From Sordaria brevicollis (Eukaryota; Ascomycota; Sordariomycetes; Sordariales; Sordariaceae), in the NCBI GenBank assembly GCA_033439795.1, contig JAUTDP010000023.1, positions 1-24,634 on the forward strand: a stretch of 24,634 nt of DNA, read 5' to 3'. Of the stretch, positions 12,120-23,200 are shown in pieces. The translations under genes were made by a program, and so were the position numbers. The notes below the pieces were generated by a model that ran no database searches, was not told the DNA's origin, and saw nothing but the letters and a program-made list of their open reading frames with translations. The number at the start of each line of letters is the position of its first letter. Positions within the stretch are counted from its first letter, which is position 1.

Positions 12120-12898
12120 GGTTGCGGGCAACCGAGTCCGTCCCTTGGTTTATTCTGTCTTTTCGTTCGAGGTACGGACCGAAGTACCTATGTTTTGTTG
12201 GTGATGACCGGTTGGTGGGGTATTGAGATCGTCGAGTTTGCGGTAACGAGGTCTGTGTATGATAGCCGGTCTTTGGAAAATTCGACGAGTTTGTATGTCC
12301 AGATATGGCCTGGCTAGGAATATGGGTTACAATATTGCTGCGACAGGTACAATCGGAAACTGAACGGAGAGAGAAGTTGAAGATGGGGCCGTGGTGATGG
12401 ACAAAGTTAGGATGACATCTGAAATTTTGGAGACTGATCTTCAAAAATGCCTGCCGCTGGCCCGCTGCCGCTTTTCTTTTGGAGACGGTGGATCTGGGGT
12501 CGGCATCTGGTACCTGACAGGGAGCCCGCTGCTGAAAGGTACAAAGCCCGGTACGTCGCTTTTCTTATCCGCATAGGCTACAGGAACAGGACTGCCCCAC
12601 CTCTTAAACACGACCGTGACGGGGACAGGGGTTCGCGCTTGTAGTTTACGGTAAAGTACGCGACGAGTAACGAAACTAAGCGCGTCTTTCTTTTGTTAGT
12701 GGAGGGGACCAATTGAACCCTGTAATCCCACTATAATTCCTCTTCTGAGGTTCCATTCTCTATCACCAACGCTGCAACATCTCGTCGCGGTAACCCAGTC
12801 GTCGATATTCCCTTCAGAGTGTCGCCTGATGCTCCTCTGTTGTCTCGTTTTATCCTATTCCCTCTTCCAAAGACAACCTCACAAAGGGCATACCAAAA
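12120..12898. promoter_or_regulatory. Divergent promoter region between the PPR gene and pol1
   Basis: 779 bp separate two head-to-head starts, so regulatory DNA for both genes must lie here. No other open frame is convincing. The pol1-proximal part contains a cluster of CGCG motifs (listed separately) and then a CT-rich leader ending CCAAAAATG at the pol1 start. Confidence 0.6.
12632..12685. promoter_or_regulatory. Cluster of MBF/E2F-like CGCG motifs upstream of pol1
   Basis: Within 54 bp there are TTCGCGC (12632-12638), ACGCGAC (12658-12664) and AGCGCGT (12679-12685; reverse ACGCGCT), 214-267 bp before the pol1 ATG. In yeasts, ACGCG-core sites bound by MBF drive G1/S expression of replication genes including POL1. 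The motifs are seen directly; their use here is inferred. Confidence 0.45.
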
Positions 12899-15800
12899 AT
12901 GTCCAGACGAGTAGCCAAACGCGACAAGTTCGCCGAGCTGCGCGAACTGCGCCAGTCCGGCAAGAAGAAGACGTACGACGTCGGCGAGGTTGACGAGCTC
13001 TACGAAGAAGTCGACGAGAACCAGTACAAGAAGATTGTTAGAGACCGCCTGAACGAGGATGATTTCGTGGTGGACGACAATGGCGAGGGTTATGCCGACG
13101 ACGGCCGCGAAGAATGGGACCGGCTTCCCCAGTATGGCGATGACAGCGAGGAGGAATTAGGCTTACCCGGCAGCAAGGTGCCGCGCAAGTGTGAGCAGTT
13201 CGAGATTCTAGAAATCGGCTACGGGTGTAGTATGTAAACCAGTCAGGTTCTGATGCTGACCCTTATGCTTTTCTCTCTCTTTTTAGCCAAGAAACAGAAG
13301 GAGCAAGAAGATGCGAAACGAGATGCCAACGACAGAGACATTACCGAATACTTCACAAAAGGCGCCGCCAAAGCACCACCAAAACAAAAGGTCATCAAAA
13401 CGGAAGAAGATGACAAGTTCCTCGAAGACCTTCTCGGCGAGGTCACCGCAAACATCCCCACCCCGACCACACGAGTATCCAAGAAGAGAGAACGATCAGT
13501 CGAGAGGAGGAAAGTCCGGGTGCTTTCCCCGGTGCGGGAACCCCGGCCACCGATGGCAAAGAGAGCAAAGACAGTCGACGACCGGGCATCATCACCAGCA
13601 GGAGACGAGGACCTTCTACCAAATGACGACTACCCAGCCATGGACGACGAACCTGCGCCTGTTTCCGATTATCTTATGAGTGATGCCATCCTGCCCTCTT
13701 CACCAGCCGCCAAGGTAGCAACCCGAAGGACATTCGCCAGTAGGCCGGAACCCAAGAAGGACGAGGATGACGATGACGAAGATGAGGACATGATGGAGGT
13801 TGCCCATACTGGAGCGGTCACAGCTGCCAGTGTCAACATATCAGCATCCCGTCAGGTCAAGAAGATCCCAAAGGCAGATCCCGTACCGGCCAGTTCATCA
13901 CCCGCAAGGGCACCATTACCGGAAGTTGATGCCGCCTCCTGGAACGAAATCAACCAGAAGCTCAACGTGGTATCCATGTCACAGCCTGAGGGCAGAAGCG
14001 TTGGCAAGATTGACTACAAGGACGCTATCGAAGAAGACGGCAGCTTGAACATGTTCTGGACAGACTACACGGAGGTAAACGGTAGTCTATGCTTGTTCGG
14101 CAAGGTGTTGAACAAGAAGACCAAGAACTATGTCAGCTGCTTTGTCAAGGTTGACAACATTCTCCGCAAACTCTTCTTCTTGCCGCGCAAGTATCGTGTG
14201 CGAGGTGGCGAGGAGACAACAGAAGAGGTGGAAATGATGGACGTCTACAACGAGGTCGATGAAATCATGACCAAGATGAACGTCGGCATGCACAAGATCA
14301 AGGCTTGTACCCGCAAGTATGCATTCGAGCTTCCAGATGTTCCTAAGGAGGGCCAGTACTTGAAGCTCCTCTACCCATATACCAAGCCTGCGATGGATCC
14401 AATCACCAAGGGCGAAACCTTCTCCCATGTGTTCGGTACCAACACCGCTCTGTTCGAGCAGTTTGTGCTCTGGAAGAACATCATGGGCCCCTGCTGGCTC
14501 AAGATTGAGGATGCCGACTTCACTTCTTTGAGGAATGCCTCGCACTGCAAGCTAGAGATCCTGGTGGACCATCCCATGATGGTCTCGGTTCCAGACAACG
14601 CCGAGAGCATTGAGCCTCCTCCTTTGACGTTGATGAGTCTGGCCATGCGCACGGCATTCAACCCCAAGGACAATAAGCAAGAGATTCTCGCCGTCAGCGC
14701 AAGAGTCTACTTTGATGTGTCACTCAGTGATACAACTCCCGCGGACAAGCTCCCGTCTCGTAGTTTCACTTGTGTTCGACCCTACGGTAGCGCATTCCCT
14801 ATCGGCTTCGAGACGCTTGCCAAGGAAAGAAAGAGAGGCATGCTCAAGCTCTTCAAACAAGAGCACGAGATCTTAAATTTCTTGCTTGCGCAAATCGACG
14901 TCATCGATCCAGATGTGATTCTTGGTCACCAGCTGGAAGGTGTTGATTACAGCATCTTGCTGAACCGGCTGCACGAGAAGAAGACACATCAGTGGTCTCG
15001 TCTTGGCAGACTGAGACGCTCCCAATGGCCCTCATCCATCGTCAAGATGGGCGGCAACGTGTTTGCGGAACGCCAGGTGATGTCTGGCCGTCTGCTCTGC
15101 GATCTTGCCAACGATGCTGGTAAATCGGTAATGACCAAGTGTCAGACTTGGAGCTTGACGGAAATGTGCAGTTTATATCTGGGAGCCGAAAGTCGACGGG
15201 AGAGACATTGACAACGAAGTCGCTCTGAAGACTTGGGCTAACTCCGATAAGAATGGCTTGATGGACTACATCTCGCATGTCGAGACTGATACTTACTTCA
15301 TCGCGGCTCTTGCGTTGAGGACCCAGATCCTGCCTCTTACCAAGGTTCTTACCAACTTGGCTGGTAACTCGTGGGCAAGAACACTCACCGGTACGCGTGC
15401 CGAGCGAAACGAGTACATTTTACTTCATGAATTCCACCGCAACAAGTATGTTGTCCCTGACAAGCAGACCTTCAAGGGTCGGCAACGCATCGAAGAGGAA
15501 AATGCAGAAGAGGAAGGCGGGGAGGGCGGAAAGAAGAAGGACAAGTACAAGGGTGGTCTCGTTTTCGAGCCAGAGAAGGGTCTCTATGACAAGTTCGTTC
15601 TTGTCATGGACTTCAACTCCCTGTACCCTTCCATTATTCAAGAGTACAACATTTGCTTCACTACAGTGGATCGAACATCACTGGTAAGTCAAAGGCTTTC
15701 CTTGCTGCGTCGACATCACAAGCTAATGCATAATAGTCCGAGGACGATGATGCTGTTCCCGAAGTTCCCAAGGAGCAGGCCCAGGGCATCCTTCCCAAGC

Positions 15801-17491
15801 TGATTGCTACGCTCGTTAGCCGACGTAGACAGGTCAAGTCTCTGATGAAGGACAAGAATGCCACGCCTGAAGAGCTTGCCACTTGGGATATCAAGCAGCT
15901 TGCCTTGAAATTGACTGCCAACTCCATGTACGGCTGTCTTGGTTATACCAAGTCGCGCTTCTACGCTCGTCCTCTTGCCGTACTTACGACCTACAAGGGT
16001 CGTGAAATTCTGCGAAGCACGAAGGAACTGGCGGAGAGCAACTCGCTCCAGGTCATCTACGGTGACACTGATTCCGTCATGATCAACGCCAACAAGGACA
16101 ACGTCGCTGACGCCCTTCGTGTCGGCCATGAGTTCAAGAAGGCCGTTAACGAGCGGTACCGCCTCCTTGAGATTGATATCGACAACGTGTTCAGGCGCAT
16201 TCTCCTTCAAGCCAAGAAGAAGTATGCTGCCATTAACATGGTCGAGGTCAACGGCAAGTGGGTTGAGAAGATGGAAGTCAAGGGTCTCGACATGAAGCGT
16301 CGTGAGTACTGCGGTCTGTCCAAGGAGATCTCCAACCGTATCCTCACCGAGATTCTCTCGGGTGACGATACTGAGTTGTCTGTTCAACGCATTCACGAGT
16401 ACCTCCGCGACATCTCTGCCAAGATGCGCGAGAGTGCCGTTCCTGTGCAGAAGTACATCATCTCTACCCAGCTCGGTAAGGCGCCAAAGGACTATCCCAA
16501 TGCCGACTCGATGCCGCAGGTCCAAGTCGCTCTCCGTGAGTTGGCCAAGGGCAAGACCATCCGCAAGGGCGATGTCATCTCGTACATCATCACGGGCGAC
16601 AGCAAGGGCACATCAGAACCTGTCGCCAAGCGCGCCTACACCCCTCAAGACGTGCTCAAGGCCGATTCCGGTCTGTCGCCAGACGTAGAGTGGTACATCG
16701 GCAAGCAAATCTTTCCGCCAGTCGAGCGTCTCTGCGCCAACATTGTCGGCACTTCCACCTCCCAACTCGCCGAGAACCTCGGCCTTGACGTCCGAAAATA
16801 TTCTTCCAACAACAGCCACAACTCTTCCGGGCCACAGGACCTCGAAATCCACCCTCTCGAGTCCCAAATCCCCGACTCCCTCCGCTTCCAATCGTGCACG
16901 CGCCTCTCCCTCCGCTGTCGCCGGTGCAAGACCTCTTCCCCCTTCGAGGGTCTCACCTCCCCAGCTTCCGTCAACAACGTCACACCTTCCGGCATCCAAT
17001 GCCCATCCTGCCAATACGTCCTCCCCACTCTCAGCGTCGTCGCCCAAGTCGAGGCCGCCGTCCGCGCCCAAACGGCTCGCTACTACGAAGGCTGGCTCGT
17101 GTGCGACGACTCCTCATGCGGCAACCGCACGCGGCAGATCTCCGTCTACGGCACCCGTTGCTTGGGGTCCAAGGGTCTGGCTCACGGTGAATGCAGTGGG
17201 CGCATGCGATACGAATACACGGAGAGAGATATCTACAACCAGCTGGTATACTTTGCCAGCTTGTGGGATGTGGACAGGGCGAAGAGCAAGGCGAAGGAGG
17301 CTGGTGATGATGATGCGGATGCTGCAAAGCTGAGTCGCGAGGAGAAGGAGAGAGTGGCCATCATGGCGGAACATAATCGTGTGAGGTTTGGCACGGTTAA
17401 GGGCGTCGTGGAAAAGTATTTGGATAAGTGCGGTAGGAGATGGGTGGCTATGGATACGCTGTTTGCTAAGTTGGGGTTTGTTGCTCAGTGA
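12899..17491 (+). CDS. pol1: DNA polymerase alpha catalytic subunit (family B)
   Basis: Catalytic subunit of the Pol alpha-primase complex, which extends RNA primers at origins and Okazaki fragments in the nucleus. The start is [18 protein letters not shown], the conserved Pol alpha N-terminal motif. Introns are 13191-13286 (GTGAGC, branch CTGAC) and 15684-15736 (GTAAGT, branch CTAAT). After an acidic linker come the exonuclease-like domain ([17 protein letters not shown]) and then the polymerase motifs: [10 protein letters not shown] (Asp at 15609-15611, residue about 872); [14 protein letters not shown] (near 15907); C, YGDTDS (16058-16075, residue about 1005). The C-terminal zinc modules show CRRC, CPSC, CDDSSC and later Cys pairs. 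Spliced length is about 1480 aa, as expected. One frame break near 15196-15205 (one extra base or two lost) needs correcting; the protein reads intact on both sides. Confidence 0.96.
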
Positions 17492-17950
17492 GCGGTCGTT
17501 TGTGGATAGGATAGATGGGTTGAGCGGATGGTTTCCCTCTTTGTGTTCATATTGTCAAAATTCGGCGTTTTAAAGGGTTTGGCTTGCTTCTATATCACGA
17601 GCTTTCTTTCTGGGAATGCTTATATCCCCCTCTCAAGATTTTATCTTGAAAACTTTGCTTAATTCAGGAAGTCATTCATACTGTTTTTGGTGTCCTACTC
17701 TGGTGTAGTTATCCGTAGACAACGAATACCACTCCCACCTCCCAAACCGGGCAGGGTCAGGGATCTATCCATGACACCCCGGATTCCCGACACCCCTTCC
17801 CGTCCGCACTCTCGCCCGGACCCCGTTCCCGGCTCAACGAACCCCGTCCAGTCCGCAACCCTAATCCCCACCCACACCTTTTTACTACCCACACCACTAC
17901 CTCGATACACCATTATAACCCACACACACGACTCAAAATCACAACAAAAA
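17492..17950. other. Intergenic region between pol1 and the tRNA gene
   Basis: It contains the pol1 3' end and the tRNA upstream region. The last 230 bp are C- and CA-rich. I see no gene or clear motif in it. Confidence 0.5.
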
Positions 17951-18057
17951 GGCAAGATGGCCGAGCGGTCTAAGGCGCCACGTTAAGGTTAACCCTTAAT
18001 CTTCTTTCGAGAGTTCCGTGGTCCGAAAGGGCGTGGGTTCGAATCCCACTCTTGTCA
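17951..18057 (+). tRNA. tRNA-Leu (anticodon AAG) with a 27-nt intron
   Basis: The acceptor stem GGCAAGA pairs with TCTTGTC (one G-T pair), with discriminator A at 18057 as in leucine tRNAs. The D arm is GCCGAGCGGTCTAAGGC. The anticodon stem CCACG (17978-17982) pairs with CGTGG (18017-18021). The anticodon AAG is at 17985-17987. The intron is 17989-18015, one base after the anticodon in the standard nuclear position, and its CCCTTAA can pair with the TTAAGG of the anticodon loop. An 11-nt variable arm and the T arm GTGGG-TTCGAAT-CCCAC follow. The mature length is 80 nt before CCA. Internal promoter boxes A (TGGCCGAGCGG) and B (GGTTCGAATCC) are intact. Confidence 0.95.
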
Positions 18058-18099
18058 TCGTCATATGCAACATCCTCCGAGCTCGGGTGGGTGGTTCTC

Positions 18100-18115
18100 T
18101 TTTTGAAGATTTTTT
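18100..18115 (+). terminator. Probable RNA polymerase III terminator of the tRNA gene
   Basis: Two T runs, five at 18100-18104 and six at 18110-18115, lie 43-58 nt past the tRNA 3' end. There is no run of four or more T closer to the gene, so transcription probably reads into this stretch. Confidence 0.5.
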
Positions 18116-18506
18116 CTTCAGATGTTTTACCTCTGTTGTATTTTTCACGTCCAGACTCCTCTTGGTTCGTTACAAAATGCGTTCTTCACTTGGTTTCAAC
18201 CAATCTTCTCAATGAAGCACATAGCACCACTCGAATTGTTTAGGGGCAGACCGTGAGGACAACACGTAGGAGTGCTAAATGCTTGGTAGCATAGTTTGAC
18301 ACTCCTGGTAATAACCAGACATTTGCTCCCGACCGAACTCCTAAGTACAAGTTGATATGATAAACCGACCGACCATATTGATGATGTGTTGAATCATTCC
18401 CGCTGCGTTTGGATATCTCGAGTAAACCGAAAGAAACTTCAAAGGACATCTCATTCCCTTGTGACCATGACCTGCTGTGATGAAAACCCATGACGAAATC
18501 ATGCCT
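18116..18506. other. Region between the tRNA and the 3' end of the INSIG gene
   Basis: No coding frame or RNA gene is evident. It probably holds the 3' untranslated region of the minus-strand INSIG gene. Confidence 0.45.
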
Positions 18507-20090
18507 TTACCTAACACCACCCCATCTCCCCCTCGAAGCAGCTGACTTATTCAACGCCAACCTCCTCCCAATATTGCCAAAGCACACACAGCTGCAAAAC
18601 AGCACACTGAGCATCCAAACACCCGTCTCAATGACAGCCGCTCCTTCCATCCTCGCCGCCGCCGCGCCCCTAGACAACCCCCCAGCAGATGAGGCAGTCC
18701 CATTAAGCACGCCGCCCATCGCAGCTAGTTGTTGTCCACCACTGTTAGTCAGAATTTGATGTCCGTCATGATATCCAGCTCCGGCTCCAGCTCCAGCAAC
18801 AGGCGCAGGCATCATATCCGGGTTTCCCAGCCCCATCATGATCGCGGACCCCGTGACTCCCACGGCGGCACTAAGTAAGAAACCCGGTTTGGAGCGGTCA
18901 ATTAGGTACCACAGGAACGGATTAGCAAGTGCCAAGGTGATGGAGACTTGCATCGTCGATGTCCAGGGCAGCCGGCGGATGGCGAAGACGATACCCACAA
19001 AGGCGCCGATGCTGCGGACGACGAGGGGCCAGTCGGCTTCGGGCGGGGAGGTGACCACTCCCCCGCCTTCGTCCGTCTCAGCGGAGGAAATGGTTACAGA
19101 GGCTCTCCTTGATGAAGATTTCGTTGGTTGCTGCAACAAAGCAGCCGCAGCCTCGGCAGCAGCAGCAGCTCGTCTCCTCTCCTTCTCTTGCCTGCTGGTG
19201 GCTTTCCGTTTCCCAAACGTTTCCTCCCACACTTGGTCGAACCAGGGCAGCAACCTCCCCAACACGACGCCCGCCAAGCCCCAGAAGGTGAGATATCGCC
19301 AGCCGTAGCTGCCCGTACCCGTGACAACGCTGTCGCCGTTAGGTAAGCGCGTGACGAGGACTCCGTAGCCCATGCCGAGAGCGAAGAGGAGGGTTGTGCG
19401 GAGTAGAGACCAGAGGAGGGGCATTACTGGGTTGGTGGTGGTGTTCACATCTGATGATAACCATGATGGTGATGATTCGCCTCTGAAAACGGGGATGGTG
19501 GATGTCACGGAGGAAACTCGTCGTTGGCGCTGCTTGGGTCGGAGGGTGATGGTGTCTTGGTAGCTTTCGTCTTCGTCTTCGTCTTCCTCGCCATCGTCGT
19601 CCCTGGCGTCTCCGGCAGTTCCTAGTACGTTGGCTCTATCATCGGCTTCGTCCTCGGTTTCCTCCTTTAGATGCTCGCCAAAGAAGAATCCATTGCGCAA
19701 GTTCGACGTTGAGCGGCCTACCCCGGGGGTAGTAACGGCGGTGTTAGGCTCGCTGGGGTCAGAAAAGATGCCGAAGAGGGTAGAAGAAGTCAAGTTCCGG
19801 AAGGAGGTAGCTCTGCTGATGTTGGAGGAGTCAAGACCGCTGGTAACGGCTCCACTGCCGGCGGGAGAGGCGCTGGTGTTGAAGGGTGATCGGGGGTCCA
19901 GGAGGAAGCGGAGGTCGGCGGCTGTGATGCGTGGTTGGGGAGATGTGTTGGAGTCTCTGCCGGGAGCTGGAGAAGGGGACTCGTCCTTTCGAGAGATCAT
20001 TGGTGGTGATGCTAAGTTGAAGGGCCGTCGAGGAATTGGACGGAAGATTTTGGGACCATCTTGGGTCCCGCTGTTGGAGGTTTGGTCCAT
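18507..20090 (-). CDS. INSIG-domain endoplasmic reticulum membrane protein
   Basis: Member of the insulin-induced gene (INSIG/Nsg/Ins1) family. These ER proteins control sterol synthesis by acting on HMG-CoA reductase and, in some organisms, on SREBP processing. The start is ATG 20090 (MDQTSNSGTQDGPKIF); upstream in-frame codons reach GTG 20147 but contain no ATG. The protein is 527 aa and the frame is unbroken. A Ser/Pro-rich, acidic cytosolic N-terminus of about 220 residues includes the FRPIPRRPFNLASPP block. Six membrane segments lie near residues 223-245, 262-281, 354-373, 378-395, 401-422 and 487-507. INSIG-like signatures are YGWRYLTFWGLAGVVLGRLL, ALANPFLWYLIDRSKPG and the final CFGNIGRRLA. 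Two inserts are notable: a basic/Ala-rich stretch between segments 2 and 3, and a Gly/Ala-rich stretch of about 60 residues between 5 and 6. Confidence 0.88.
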   Translation of the reverse strand: MDQTSNSGTQDGPKIFRPIPRRPFNLASPPMISRKDESPSPAPGRDSNTSPQPRITAADLRFLLDPRSPFNTSASPAGSGAVTSGLDSSNISRATSFRNLTSSTLFGIFSDPSEPNTAVTTPGVGRSTSNLRNGFFFGEHLKEETEDEADDRANVLGTAGDARDDDGEEDEDEDESYQDTITLRPKQRQRRVSSVTSTIPVFRGESSPSWLSSDVNTTTNPVMPLLWSLLRTTLLFALGMGYGVLVTRLPNGDSVVTGTGSYGWRYLTFWGLAGVVLGRLLPWFDQVWEETFGKRKATSRQEKERRRAAAAAEAAAALLQQPTKSSSRRASVTISSAETDEGGGVVTSPPEADWPLVVRSIGAFVGIVFAIRRLPWTSTMQVSITLALANPFLWYLIDRSKPGFLLSAAVGVTGSAIMMGLGNPDMMPAPVAGAGAGAGYHDGHQILTNSGGQQLAAMGGVLNGTASSAGGLSRGAAAARMEGAAVIETGVWMLSVLFCSCVCFGNIGRRLALNKSAASRGRWGGVR

Positions 20091-20184
20091 CTTTGTAAGA
20101 ACGCCGCCCCTGGGTGGCTTGCTTCCCGTGCCGCCTTCGTGTGCCACGTTTGTGGTGCTGGGTGTATGTAGACAAAGGGCGTTG

Positions 20185-20206
20185 TAAAGCTTATTTAAAG
20201 CTTATT
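20185..20206. repeat. Perfect 11-bp tandem duplication upstream of the INSIG gene
   Basis: Two back-to-back copies of TAAAGCTTATT, 95-116 bp before the INSIG ATG. Each copy contains AAGCTT. It is a possible regulatory repeat or a simple slippage product. Confidence 0.7.
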
Positions 20207-23200
20207 GAAGCTCAAAAATGGTGTATGAATCGGAGCTTGGGGAAGCTCCTGCGAGAGTATGGGGATACTGTCTAGATATATCAAAGCTTGCTGGTTCTTT
20301 TCCCCCACTTGATACGGGACGCAAGATCGGGCTGGCGTCTATATTGTTTCAGAGCGGAGATGGCCGTAAGCAAGATGAAGCAATGAGCAAACCTGTTGGT
20401 GTCCAAAGAGGGTGCCCAACTCGGTGAATCCAAAGCGCCTCGAAGAATCGGGAAATAGCTGAAGTGGTGGTTGTGGTGGTACAAAGACTCTTGATAGGTC
20501 AGTATGTTAATGCAAAGTGATGGAGCTTCAGACCGGAAAGCTGACTGAGTGTGAGGAAGTGAGGAGAAGCTTGAACAACAAGACACACCCCGCTCCAATG
20601 CTTATGACTCTTTGAAATATGATGGAGAAGGAACAAACTTCAAAGGCTGACGTGATTGCGGGAGAAAAGAAAAAGTCTTCTCTCCGGGTTGTTTATATGG
20701 AAATTAAGGATTAAAAGGAGTTAGATCCGTCTAGATCGAGTTAAGCACGCGGAAGGGAGACGAGAGAGGAAATAAGAGCATGGGTCAAGGATATAACCAT
20801 GTCTATCCCGTCCGTATTTCAAGGGGACCAAGCCCTTTTTTTTCCAAGGGATGGTCTGACACTGACTTTGACTTTTGCGTTCCCCGTCTGATTCACATCT
20901 GGCAACCGCAGACACCCAACCACGCCTTGATACAAAATGCAATGATCACCAAGGGAACATCACCAACAATAGCCGTTGTTTTTGCCCATTGCCCATCCCA
21001 TGGATTTGTAGTGTAGTGTACACTATGGGGCAAAACTAGGTACGAGATGCATCCGAGATGCACCAGATGCACCAGACGCACCCCGTGATGGCCATCATTG
21101 GTGCACTGGGGAAACGCTGCAGTTACAGTGCAGTTGCATCCACGCGGATTCACAGCCGAAGAAGCGGAGTCCAGGGCAACACCATCCAGTGAGCTTCGAG
21201 ATAATTCAGAGAAAAGAAAAGTTGCGCTCGTGCTCGTGCCTCCCGTCGGCCGTCATGTCTCTTCAGCTTTCCACATTTTCCACTTTTTGGCACTTGTGTG
21301 CACTTTCCCCATTTCCCATCATCAGCATCACCATCATCGGTCACCGCACCCGAATCCAATGATGCAACCTGGAAATGATTGCCAATTGCCCTGGTAATAG
21401 CCATGTTCGCTACTGCAAGTTGTAAACGCCAAGTCTGGGCCTCTTGCCAGGTGAGCAATTGTTTAGAGGCAACCGCAACTCCTGATCCAAATTCAAATTC
21501 CTGCTCGTGGCTTTCCATAAAATTGCCCGAGACACTTGCCGTTCCAGGGACCATTTTTAAACGAGAGACATGGAAAACCGAAGTCAACTCCCACCCACCA
21601 ACCTCTCCATCCCGCCATCCATCCCATCGAAACCTTCCCCTCTCAGAGACAAGGGGAGTTCTGGAATCCATCAATGATCTCCGCGTATCTGTGAATGGTT
21701 GACTTGAGGAGATTTCTTCCTTTTGGAGAGAGCGGGGTTCATCTCCCGTTGTTGCCTGCCCTGGACGCGCGGGACGATCAGTTCTTCGACTGCCGTTGAT
21801 TGACGCTCAGATTCGCCTCTTTTTTCCATGGCAGGTGACTTTTGTACATTTACCGGAATACGTACCAGGGCACTGATCATTTGTCTTGCCGCAGCATTCG
21901 AGAACAGGGACACGTGAGCACAGATAGAATTACTAAAGAGGACGAAAGGACGAAAGCCATTACAATGTCTTCACCGTTGAACTGTTTACATCCGCAGTTT
22001 CATCTCAATATTTCCCATCTTTCTTCTATGACTTCAGTGACCGAACAGAGAGTTCGAATATTATGTAGCCCCACATATCGCTGATCAGATCAACCTATCA
22101 ATCACTCCACCCACCACGCAACCCCATCTGCAACCTCTTTCCGCTTGCTGCCACTCAAACCCCTTCAGCCCTGATTTTTATACCGCTGAAAGCTGACCGT
22201 TTCGATCACATGTCAGCAAACAGACATCATAGCAATTCTGACATGCGTCCACGTAGAGAGCAAGGCAGCACCTCAAAACAAAAGCCACAAACAAGCATCA
22301 GTCAACAAGCGAACTGATGGACAATAAACCATGACAGGGTTCCAAACAAGGAGGAAATGGAACGAACACGCCAGTTAAAACACCCGAATGAAGCCAACGA
22401 CGGACGATTGTCATCTGCCTGGTCTGGCGGTCTCATGACTTTGAGCTTAGCTTACTTAAGTTAACCCCACGCTTTGAGCAGACTATAAGCTGCTCAGCCT
22501 TCTTCCTCCCATGCCCCTGGCAGCTAACCTCAATCTGTCAAGCGTATGTCAGATGTTACTGACGGCATTCAGTCAACAGGTTTTGTGTAACGTCCCCTCT
22601 GGTGGTAGAGAATCCGACTTGCTAGAAAGTGAGAATCTCGTCAGACATCGTCACAGCGTGCACAGATTCAGATTCAGACCCCTGACTAGGGATAACTAGT
22701 TAGATCTGCAATAAACACCTGGACCGCTTTGAGACGACGATTTCCATGGGCTGTCAATGTACTCGTCTGGCCTTGAACCGGCACGCGACTATTAGATTGC
22801 AAGGGGCAGGTCGTTTCGAGACCAGACAAGTAGCACGATGTGTAAACTTGAGCTAGAAAAGAAGCTCCATTATGACCATGGATAGGCCAACTCTAGTCTT
22901 ACTGTGAACAGCTTACCATGGCACCTCAATGAGAGAGGAATACAATTACAATTGCACGGCACGGAGCATCCATCTATGAGGCAAGTCTAATTAAGACCCA
23001 TGTGTTACTGCATATAAATTCTATGTACAGAGAAGTCAAGATTCTGTTGATGTGAGTTGGCAGACCGCAGTAGAGAGAACCTCGGGAACCCACCGCGAGA
23101 CAGAGGAAAGTGAACATGATACCCCGTTTCCCAAAGAGAAGATGAACACACACAAAACCTCCGCCTGATGAGCAGCACAGCAACATATAACAAAAACCCA

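Noticed and set aside
15716..16525. A 269-codon minus-strand frame across pol1
   Set aside because: It lies opposite the conserved polymerase motifs B and C, so it is a shadow of the real coding strand.
22764..22828. A possible tRNA gene (inverted repeat GTCTGG..CCAGAC with a box-B-like core)
   Set aside because: The T arm would have to share bases with the acceptor stem, there is no proper D arm or anticodon loop with U33, and the length is short. At best it is a tRNA-like remnant.
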